DNA of 64,000 nt from contig NZ_JAGIYZ010000014.1 of NCBI RefSeq assembly GCF_017813355.1, forward strand, positions 84,472 through 148,471. Direction: 5' to 3'. Below are positions 58,229-64,000 of the stretch, one piece after another. This DNA comes from Roseomonas nitratireducens. GTDB lineage: Bacteria > Pseudomonadota > Alphaproteobacteria > Acetobacterales > Acetobacteraceae. The translations under genes were made by a program, and so were the position numbers. How positions within the stretch are numbered: the stretch's first letter is position 1; each line of letters begins with the position of its first letter. The notes under the pieces are model-generated. The model was not told the origin of the DNA, did not search any database, and saw nothing but the letters and a program-made list of their open reading frames with translations.

Positions 58229-60241
58229 TCAGGCCGGCCTTGGCCGTTGCAGCACCACCAGCAGCACGGCCAGCGCGATCCCGATCAGGTGCGGATAGGG
58301 CACCAGGTCGCGCGCGACGTATTCGACCAGCGCCGGGAAGACCATCAGCAGCCCCGCGAGCGCCATCGCCCAGCGTTCCCACCCCGCCATGATGCGCCGC
58401 CCATAGCCCTGCGCGGCCGATGCCAGGGCCGCCAGGCCGCCGGCCGCCAGCAGCACCTGCCAGGCGACGTCGACCCAGGTCATGCCGTCGCGCAGCGACA
58501 GCAGCAGGCCCACGCCCTCCGGGTCCGTCACGAAGACGAAGGGCAGCAGGAAGGCGGGCAGCGTGTACTTCCAGGCCTGCAGCGTGGTGCGATACGGCCC
58601 GGCGCCGGTGATGGCCGAGGCAGCGAAGGGCGACAGCGCGGTGGGCGGGGACACTTCGCTGAGGACCGCGTAGTAGAAGACGAACATATGCGCCGCGTAG
58701 TCCGGCACGCCGAGCTTGATCAGCGCCGGCGCCGCGACCACCGCGCAGATGATGTAGGAGGCGGTGACGGGCACGGCGAGCCCGACCACCCACACGATCA
58801 GCGCCGTGTAGATCGCGGTGACCACCAGCGACCCTCCCGCCGCCTGGATCGCGATGTCGCTGAACTTCAGCCCGAGCCCCGTCAGCGTGATGACGCCCAC
58901 GATGATGCCGGCGCAGGCGCAGGTCGCCGCGATGCCGACCGACTGCACCGCGCCCGAGGCGAGCGCGTCGGCCAGCCGCCGCGGCGTCAGCGCCGTCTCC
59001 CGCCGCAGCCAGGACAGGACGACGGCGACGATCATCGCATAGAGGACGGACAGCGTCGGCGAATAGCCGAGCACCATGAAGACGATGATCGCGACCAGTG
59101 TCGAGAAGTGGAAACCATAAAGACGCAGCAGCTTGCCGACCGGATCGACATGCATGGTGCGCGGCGGCGGCGCGTTCGGGTCCGCCTTGCGCTCCGCCTC
59201 GATCCGCCGCTGGTCGAGTTCCACCATGAACAGCAGCGACGCGTAGTAGAGGCATGTCGGCACGATCGCCATGACGATGACGTCGAGGTAGCCGATCTTC
59301 AGGTATTCCGCGATCAGGAAGGCCGCGGCACCCATCACGGGCGGGGAGATGATCGCGCCCAGCCCGCCGGCGGCCAGCAGTCCGCCCGCATCGTCCCCGC
59401 GGTATCCGACCTGGCGCATCATCGGCCAGGCGACGGTCCCCAACGTGACGGTCGTCGCGACACCCGACCCCGATGGCCCGCCGAGCAGGAAGGAGGAGAG
59501 CACGACGGTCCGCCCCGCCGAGGACGGCTTGCCGCCCGTCAGGCTGAAGGAGAAGTCGACGAAGAACTTCCCCGCGCCGCTCGCCTGCAGGATGGCACCA
59601 TAGATGGTGAACAGCACGATCAGGGAGGCGGAGACGTCGACCGCCGTGCCGAAGATGCCTTCCAGCGTGATCGTCAGGTGCGGGATCAGCCGTTCGGCGT
59701 CGTAGCCCTGGTGGCGCCAGGGCGGCGCCAGCATGTCGCCGAAGAAGGCATACAACAGGAAGGCGATCGCGACCGCGGGCATGATCCAGCCGGTGGCGCG
59801 GCGCGTCACCTCGAGCACCAGCGCGATCAGCATCCAGCCGACGACGATGTCCATCGGCTCGGGGAAGACATAGCGGTCCTGCAGGTCGTCGCCGCCGGCG
59901 ATCAGGTACCAGATGCAGTAGATGCCGGCGGCCAGCAGCGCCACGTCCCAGGGCATCAGCCGGTGGCGGAAGCGCCGCGCCATGGGGAACAGCGCGAAGC
60001 CCAGCACCAGCGCGAAGCCGACATGGACGTAGCGCAGCACCGTCGTCGGCACGATGTCCCAGGCCGCCCAGAGGTGGAACAGCGACATGGCGAGCGCGAC
60101 CGCGACCGCGGCATGGCCGAGCAGGCCGGGCAGGCGGTTCTGCGCGCCTTCCTCCTGCTCGATCAGCGCCTCGACGCGGGCGGCGGTGGCCTCGTCGAGC
60201 GCGCCCTTCGGCACCTCGGGCGGCAGGGCGGTGCTGGTCAT
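58229..60241 (-). CDS. fused TRAP transporter permease (DctQ-DctM, TAXI type)
   Basis: A 670-residue polytopic protein. The first ~190 residues correspond to a DctQ-like small subunit, and the rest to DctM with ASGAGKFFVDFSFSLTGG, GPSGSGVATTVTLG and GGLGAIISPPVMGAAAFL. Fused permeases are typical partners of TAXI binding proteins, and a TAXI gene lies 58 bp upstream on the same strand. It takes up a small carboxylate using a Na+ gradient; the substrate is unknown. Confidence 0.93.
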   Translation of the reverse strand: MTSTALPPEVPKGALDEATAARVEALIEQEEGAQNRLPGLLGHAAVAVALAMSLFHLWAAWDIVPTTVLRYVHVGFALVLGFALFPMARRFRHRLMPWDVALLAAGIYCIWYLIAGGDDLQDRYVFPEPMDIVVGWMLIALVLEVTRRATGWIMPAVAIAFLLYAFFGDMLAPPWRHQGYDAERLIPHLTITLEGIFGTAVDVSASLIVLFTIYGAILQASGAGKFFVDFSFSLTGGKPSSAGRTVVLSSFLLGGPSGSGVATTVTLGTVAWPMMRQVGYRGDDAGGLLAAGGLGAIISPPVMGAAAFLIAEYLKIGYLDVIVMAIVPTCLYYASLLFMVELDQRRIEAERKADPNAPPPRTMHVDPVGKLLRLYGFHFSTLVAIIVFMVLGYSPTLSVLYAMIVAVVLSWLRRETALTPRRLADALASGAVQSVGIAATCACAGIIVGVITLTGLGLKFSDIAIQAAGGSLVVTAIYTALIVWVVGLAVPVTASYIICAVVAAPALIKLGVPDYAAHMFVFYYAVLSEVSPPTALSPFAASAITGAGPYRTTLQAWKYTLPAFLLPFVFVTDPEGVGLLLSLRDGMTWVDVAWQVLLAAGGLAALASAAQGYGRRIMAGWERWAMALAGLLMVFPALVEYVARDLVPYPHLIGIALAVLLVVLQRPRPA

Positions 60242-60299
60242 CGCGGGGTGGATGCTCCGTCAGCGCGCCGGGGGCACGGTGGCCCCCGGCGGGCGGCGA

Positions 60300-61271
60300 T
60301 CAGGCCAGCGTGGCGCCGGCGGCGCGCCAGAAGGCTTCCGCCGCCGGGTGCCAGGGGATGCCGGCCGCGGCGGTCTTCTGCGCGGCGAGGGTGAAGTTGC
60401 GCGCCTCGGCGTGCACCCGCGCCCAATCCTCCCGGTTCTCCCAGGTCACGCGCAGGATGTTCGTCACCATCTCCGCCGACATGTCCTCCCGCACCGCGAG
60501 GATGTTCGCGACCGAGAGCTGCTGGTTGTCGCGCGTCTGGCCCGGATAGGTGTTCGCCGGGATCACTTCGGGGAAGTAGACCGGGCCGTTCTCGGCGACG
60601 ATGCGCTGGTGCAGGTCCGCATGGTCCACCAGCACGATCTGCGTGCCCGGGGTGGCCGCGAGGTCGGTGATGGCGCTGGTCGGCACGCCCGAGACGAAGA
60701 AATAGGCGTCGAGCTTGCCGTCGCGGATCGCGTTGGTGGATTCGGCGGGGCTCAGCCGCTCGCGCGCGCGGAAGTCGCGTTCACGGTCGAGCCCGGCGGC
60801 GGCGATGACGCGGAAGGCGAACAGCTCGGTCGCCGAGCCCGGCGCGCCGGTGGAAACACGCTTGCCGCGCAGGTCCGCCATGGTGCGGATGCCGGTCGCG
60901 GCCGTCGTCACCACCTGCATGCGGTTGGTGTAGAGCACCGCGACGGCGCGCGCGGGCACCGTGCGGCCGCGGAAGGGCCCGGCGCCGCGCAGCCCGTCCA
61001 CCGCGGCGTCCACCTGGCCGAACACCATGCCGACGCGCCCGGCGCCGAGCAGCTGGAAATTGGCGACGGACCCGCCCGTCACCTCGGCCGTCGCGCTCAT
61101 GCCCGGAATGCCGCGCGAGAGGTAGTTCGCGAGCGCGCCGCCGAGCGGATAGTAGACGCCGCCCGTCGTGCCCGTGGCGATCGCCATCTGCGTCTGCGCG
61201 GCGGCAAGGCCCGGCAGCGCCAGCGTGCCGGCGGTTGCGGCCATCAGGCCGCGGCGTGAGATCCCGGACAT
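60300..61271 (-). CDS. TAXI-family TRAP solute-binding protein
   Basis: A 323-residue periplasmic binding protein. The N-terminus MSGISRRGLMAATAG ending LAAAQ is a signal peptide with a Tat-like RRGLM. TAXI landmarks: IATGTTGGVYYPLGGALA, TGGSVANFQLLGAG and VSTGAPGSATELFAFR. The ATG at 61271 has an AGGAGG-like site upstream on the minus strand. It works with the fused permease downstream. Confidence 0.93.
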   Translation of the reverse strand: MSGISRRGLMAATAGTLALPGLAAAQTQMAIATGTTGGVYYPLGGALANYLSRGIPGMSATAEVTGGSVANFQLLGAGRVGMVFGQVDAAVDGLRGAGPFRGRTVPARAVAVLYTNRMQVVTTAATGIRTMADLRGKRVSTGAPGSATELFAFRVIAAAGLDRERDFRARERLSPAESTNAIRDGKLDAYFFVSGVPTSAITDLAATPGTQIVLVDHADLHQRIVAENGPVYFPEVIPANTYPGQTRDNQQLSVANILAVREDMSAEMVTNILRVTWENREDWARVHAEARNFTLAAQKTAAAGIPWHPAAEAFWRAAGATLA

Positions 61272-61411
61272 GAATTCCTCCTTGGTCCCGTTGGACGCGG
61301 CCCTGATAACCGCCTTGGCCGCCGGTTTGAAGCCCGCGCCGTTGATCTGGCGCAAGGCGGGGCGCGTTTGTCCGCCGCACATTCCGCCTGCATCCCATCG
61401 GAGGATCCAAG

Positions 61412-62110
61412 ATGACCGGCCTTCTCGCCCGCGACCTGATGACGCCCGACGTGGTGACCGTCCCCCCCGAGACGCCGGTCATGGCCATGGCCCGCCTGCT
61501 CGCCGACCGCGGCATCTCCGCCGTGCCGGTGGTGGATGCCGCGGGCAAGGTGCTCGGCATCGTGACGGAAGCCGACCTGATCCGCCGCCTGGCGGGGGAG
61601 GAGGACCGCCCGTCCTCCTGGTTCGGCGCGCTGTTCGCCGACCCTGCGAGCCAGGCGGAACGCTACGCCCGCACCCATGGCGTCACGGCGCACGACCTTA
61701 TGACCGAGAAGGTCGTCTCCGTCGCGCCCGACACCAGCGCCGCGCACATCGCCCACATGATGGAGGAGCAGAAGATCCGCCGCGTGGTGGTGGTGGAAGG
61801 CGAGAAGCTGAAGGGCATCGTCAGCCGCGCCGACCTGCTGCGCGCCCTGGTCGCGCCGCCGCATGTCGAGGCGGAGCTGTCGGATGAGCGCATCCGCCGC
61901 GCGGTGATGGCCGCGATGAAGAAGGAACCCTGGACCGACACCTTCTACACGATGGTCGAGGTGAAGGACGGCACGGTCACCTTCCACGGCTTCCGCCGCA
62001 GCGACACGGTGCAGAAGGCGCTGCGCGTGCTGGCGGAGAACGTGCCGGGCGTGAAGGCGGTGCAGGACGACACGCAGCCCATGCCGGTGTTCATCTACGG
62101 CGGGGCATAG
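61412..62110 (+). CDS. CBS-domain pair with BON domain
   Basis: A 232-residue cytoplasmic protein. Two CBS motifs (about 7-60: ARDLMTPDVVTVPPETPV and GIVTEADLIRRL; about 93-148: AHDLMTEKVVSVAPDTSA and GIVSRADLLRAL) form a Bateman module that may bind adenine nucleotides. A BON domain (about 155-225) follows. Such proteins occur widely in proteobacteria, often stress-induced; the target is unknown. Divergent from the TAXI gene with a 140-bp gap. Confidence 0.9.
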   Translation: MTGLLARDLMTPDVVTVPPETPVMAMARLLADRGISAVPVVDAAGKVLGIVTEADLIRRLAGEEDRPSSWFGALFADPASQAERYARTHGVTAHDLMTEKVVSVAPDTSAAHIAHMMEEQKIRRVVVVEGEKLKGIVSRADLLRALVAPPHVEAELSDERIRRAVMAAMKKEPWTDTFYTMVEVKDGTVTFHGFRRSDTVQKALRVLAENVPGVKAVQDDTQPMPVFIYGGA

Positions 62111-62121
62111 TCTAGCTGCCC

Positions 62122-62214
62122 TCAGGCGGCGGGCGGCGGCCATCCGGCCGCCTTGCCTTCGCGCCATGCGCTGGCGCAGCCGGCGGCGATGATGGTCTGG
62201 GCGCGGTCGCGCAT
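62122..62214 (-). CDS. possible 30-residue small protein after the nitrile hydratase operon
   Basis: An ATG frame with a GGGAG-type site 8 bp upstream encodes a 30-residue peptide starting MRDRAQTIIAAGCASAW and ending in a Pro/Ala-rich stretch. It lies downstream of a strong hairpin after the alpha-subunit gene. It resembles a real N-terminal helix more than random GC-rich translation, but there is no homology evidence. Confidence 0.22.
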   Translation of the reverse strand: MRDRAQTIIAAGCASAWREGKAAGWPPPAA

Positions 62215-62223
62215 TCGCGCTCC

Positions 62224-62248
62224 CGGATCGAGGCGGCGCCTCGATCCG
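62224..62248 (-). terminator. hairpin after the nitrile hydratase operon
   Basis: A perfect 10-bp stem (CGGATCGAGG/CCTCGATCCG) with a 5-nt loop lies 14 bp past the alpha-subunit stop. There is no T run, so it may stop transcription weakly or protect the 3' end. Confidence 0.45.
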
Positions 62249-62261
62249 CCCTATGCGGTGA

Positions 62262-62843
62262 TCAGGCCTTCGCCAGCCCCACGCCGACCAGCGCGTCGCG
62301 CGTGACCGTGGCGGCGAGCCGAGCCTCGTCCCAGCCTTCCGTGCCGGCGGGGCGCATCGGCAGCACCATCCAGCGGAAATCCGCCGTGCTGTCCACGACG
62401 CGGATCTCGACGCTGTCGGGCAGCATCGTGCCCCATTCGGCCAGCACCGCGCGCGGCTCGCGCACCGCGCGCGACCGGTAAGCGAAGGATTTGTACCAGT
62501 TCGGCGGATAGCCCAGCAGCGCGCGCGGATAGCAGGAACACAGCGTGCAGACGACGAGGTGATGCCGCGTCGGCGTGTTCTCCAGCACGCCGAGCGGCGG
62601 CGCGCCGGCCATGGACACGCCCATCATCTCGGCGGCCGCCTTGCCGTCCGACAGCAGCAGCGCGCGATAGGCCGGGTCGGTCCAGGCCTTGGCCACCATG
62701 CGCGCGCCGGTCTCCGGGCTCGCCTTGTCGGTGCTCGCCTGGCGCTCGGCGATCTCGCCCTCGGTGACGATGCCCTTCGCCTCGAGCGCGGCGACGAGGC
62801 GTTCAAGCAGCGCGAGGCTTTCCGCGCGCGGGGGTGCGGCCAT
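62262..62843 (-). CDS. nthA: nitrile hydratase-type alpha subunit (cobalt type)
   Basis: A 193-residue metal-binding subunit. The metal claw is VVCTLCSCYPR with Cys99, Cys102 and Cys104; the Thr in CTLCSC is the cobalt-type signature (iron enzymes have Ser). Cys102 and Cys104 are the positions oxidised post-translationally in the family. ERLVAALEAKGIVTEGE is the usual N-terminal helix. It follows two small genes that together equal one beta subunit, so the product could be a nitrile hydratase or a thiocyanate-hydrolase-like enzyme. Confidence 0.93.
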   Translation of the reverse strand: MAAPPRAESLALLERLVAALEAKGIVTEGEIAERQASTDKASPETGARMVAKAWTDPAYRALLLSDGKAAAEMMGVSMAGAPPLGVLENTPTRHHLVVCTLCSCYPRALLGYPPNWYKSFAYRSRAVREPRAVLAEWGTMLPDSVEIRVVDSTADFRWMVLPMRPAGTEGWDEARLAATVTRDALVGVGLAKA

Positions 62844-62846
62844 CGC

Positions 62847-63140
62847 TCAGGCCTCCTCGAGCCAGTGTTCGAAAACCTCGACCATCACCGTGTCGCCGGG
62901 CTGGCCCTCGTTCCAGATCGGCGGCTGCTCGAACAGCACATGGTACAGATGCCGCTCGGGCGCCGGCCGCGCGAAGGCGAGGTCCTCGGGGTTCGGGAAG
63001 GCGCCGAGCGGGCGCACCACCTTCCCCGTGCGGCCGCGGATGTAGTGCGGCGTGCGGATGTGGCAGGGGCCGCGACGCTCCGGCCAATCATCCTTCACGC
63101 GCACCGTGGCGCCGGGGGCGAAGCGGGGGGCGGCGCTCAT
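62847..63140 (-). CDS. nitrile hydratase beta-subunit C-terminal half (separate gene)
   Basis: A 97-residue protein equal to the C-terminal SH3-like domain of nitrile hydratase beta: RFAPGATVRVKDDWP, HIRTPHYIRGRTGKVVR, HLYHVLFE and VFEHWLEEA. Its ATG overlaps the stop of the N-terminal-half gene (ATGA), and the alpha gene starts 3 bp after its stop. The split is clean, with each half having its own start, so this is not a frameshift. Confidence 0.9.
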   Translation of the reverse strand: MSAAPRFAPGATVRVKDDWPERRGPCHIRTPHYIRGRTGKVVRPLGAFPNPEDLAFARPAPERHLYHVLFEQPPIWNEGQPGDTVMVEVFEHWLEEA

Positions 63141-63427
63141 TCCAGCACCTCCTTCGCGACATGCCCCTTCTCGACCATCAGCGTGGCGATCGACCGCAGC
63201 CAGCGCTCGTAGTAGCCGAGGGCGAAGTACTCGCCCTCCGGGATGCTCTCGATCCCGCGGCGCAGCTCGTCCACCGTCATCAGCTTCTTCTGCGCCAGCA
63301 CCTGGCGCAGCGCGTCCACCTTCTTGCCGAAGGCGTCCGGCGGCACCTCGTCATGCTCGACGGGGGTGCAGTGGAAGCGGGGGAGACCGCCAAGGTCGTG
63401 GATCGCGGGGGTATGGTCGTCCGACAT
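63137..63427 (-). CDS. nitrile hydratase beta-subunit N-terminal half (separate gene)
   Basis: A 96-residue protein equal to the N-terminal helical domain of nitrile hydratase beta: IHDLGGLPRF, then LMTVDELRRGIESIPEGEYFALGYYERWL and LMVEKGHV. It is the first gene of a three-gene operon (beta-N, beta-C, alpha). The layout is the one known from three-subunit nitrile hydratases and thiocyanate hydrolase. No activator or amidase gene is visible. Confidence 0.9.
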   Translation of the reverse strand: MSDDHTPAIHDLGGLPRFHCTPVEHDEVPPDAFGKKVDALRQVLAQKKLMTVDELRRGIESIPEGEYFALGYYERWLRSIATLMVEKGHVAKEVLE

Positions 63428-63470
63428 GAGTGAAGGCTAGGCCGGGCAGCGGCGGTGCGGCAAGCGGCCG

Positions 63471-64000
63471 CTACTTGATCTCCTCATCGGCGGAGACGCC
63501 CCAGACCTCGCTGCGCAGGATGAAGCCGCGATGCTCGCCGACCTGCGCCTCGCACCAGGGGCTGCGCGGCTCGCAGGCGCGCAGGCGTACCACCACGCCC
63601 GGGCGCAGCCTTGCGACCGGCGGGCTCTCGGCCTCCGCCCGGCGGCGCAGCGACGTCTCGCTGTTCGGCGCGCCGCGCACGATGGCGCTGCGTCGGCCCA
63701 TCAGGGTCGACTGGTGGACCCAGCCCTCGGTGCCCTCCGGGTCGCGGATGCGGCGCCAGAGCTCGAATTCGCGCGTGATCTCCACCGGCAATTCACGCCG
63801 CTGGTAGGTCCATTCGATCGGGAAGCGCGTGCCCGGGCCGGCGCGCAGGTTCACCTCGTCCGACCGCAGCGCGGCGAAGCGCGGCAGCGGCAGGTTGGTG
63901 ACGGAGCCCACGGAAGGCTGGGGGTCCGGCGGCGGCGCGGCGGGGGCGGGCTCGGCGGGCCGCGGCGCGGCGGCGGCCCCGGCGGCGGCGCCTGCCGCGG
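63471..64000 (-). CDS. SH3-domain (SH3_4-like) protein, partial at the window edge
   Basis: The visible 176 codons run off the right edge with the frame still open; the true start is outside. An Ala/Pro-rich segment (at the edge) precedes two bacterial SH3-like repeats: SDEVNLRAGPGTRFPIEW with WRRIRDPEGTEGWVHQ, and a second with CEAQVGEHRGFILRSEVWGV. Such proteins are usually exported and probably bind peptidoglycan or envelope components; a signal peptide would lie beyond the edge. An internal GTG at 63911 could give a shorter form. Confidence 0.8.
   Translation of the reverse strand, partial: AAGAAAGAAAAPRPAEPAPAAPPPDPQPSVGSVTNLPLPRFAALRSDEVNLRAGPGTRFPIEWTYQRRELPVEITREFELWRRIRDPEGTEGWVHQSTLMGRRSAIVRGAPNSETSLRRRAEAESPPVARLRPGVVVRLRACEPRSPWCEAQVGEHRGFILRSEVWGVSADEEIK

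Noticed and set aside
63137..63140. A frameshift explaining the two half-beta genes
   Set aside because: Both halves have complete domain boundaries, their own ATG, and the ATGA junction typical of coupled genes.

Overview
The window is GC-rich, densely coding bacterial chromosome with no phage, insertion-sequence, conjugation or CRISPR signal. The content points to an alphaproteobacterium, most likely a Roseomonas-like member of the Acetobacteraceae. It has an AapJQMP general amino-acid ABC operon, SecB, PhaB with a ScoAB pair, a ferrochelatase with a Cys-rich tail, an SDHAF4-like (DUF1674) protein, and above all many orphan periplasmic solute-binding proteins (four TctC/Bug, one DctP, one TAXI). 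That assignment is inference from gene content; no 16S rRNA gene is present.

Layout. 1-1.6 kb: a secreted trypsin-like protease and a stand-alone copy of its N-terminal domain. 1.6-4.7 kb: a copper-export operon copA-cueR-copZ behind a CueR-type promoter, followed by a perfect FNR box and a Crp/Fnr regulator (to 5.4 kb). 5.5-13 kb: a CMD-like protein, DUF4149, MFS, DctP, a GT39-like enzyme, uppP and a large membrane protein. 13-16.6 kb: ACT-like protein, Bug, phaB and two YCII proteins. 16.7-19 kb: two convergent GT87-like proteins. 19-20.5 kb: scoAB, then tRNA-Ala with promoter and terminator. 20.8-27.5 kb: kup and aapJQMP. 27.7-36.1 kb: ornithine-cyclodeaminase-like enzyme, argG, Bug proteins, a D-threonine aldolase/D-serine dehydratase-like enzyme, ispH and DUF4010. 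36.2-42.7 kb: moeB, a FabG-like SDR, then a compact group of two paralogous lipoproteins, a GT2 glycosyltransferase and a flavin-halogenase-like enzyme, then DUF218 and an alpha/beta hydrolase. 42.8-49.4 kb: zinc-finger protein, polA, MFS and a hybrid histidine kinase. 49.4-56.4 kb: SDHAF4-like protein, htpX, Bug, secB, hemH, HAD phosphatase, a DGPF protein with its ECF42-type sigma factor, and nfu. 56.5-62.1 kb: WecA-like transferase, YjbF-like lipoprotein, a TAXI-TRAP pair and a CBS-BON protein. 62.1-64 kb: a three-gene nitrile hydratase-type operon and an SH3 protein that runs off the window.

Genes that work together: copA-cueR-copZ (copper sensing, export, chaperoning); aapJQMP (amino-acid uptake); phaB and scoAB (C4 acyl-CoA and ketone-body/PHB metabolism); the DGPF/ECF pair; the TAXI-TRAP pair; the split nitrile hydratase; and a scattered undecaprenyl-linked glycan theme (uppP, GT39-, GT87-, GT2- and WecA-like, YjbF-like).

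Most worth a second look are the split nitrile hydratase operon, the lipoprotein/GT2/halogenase-like group, a dispersed two-hairpin repeat that appears to form the start of a lipoprotein gene, and the copper operon flanked by a perfect FNR box and a regulator lacking Fe-S cysteines.
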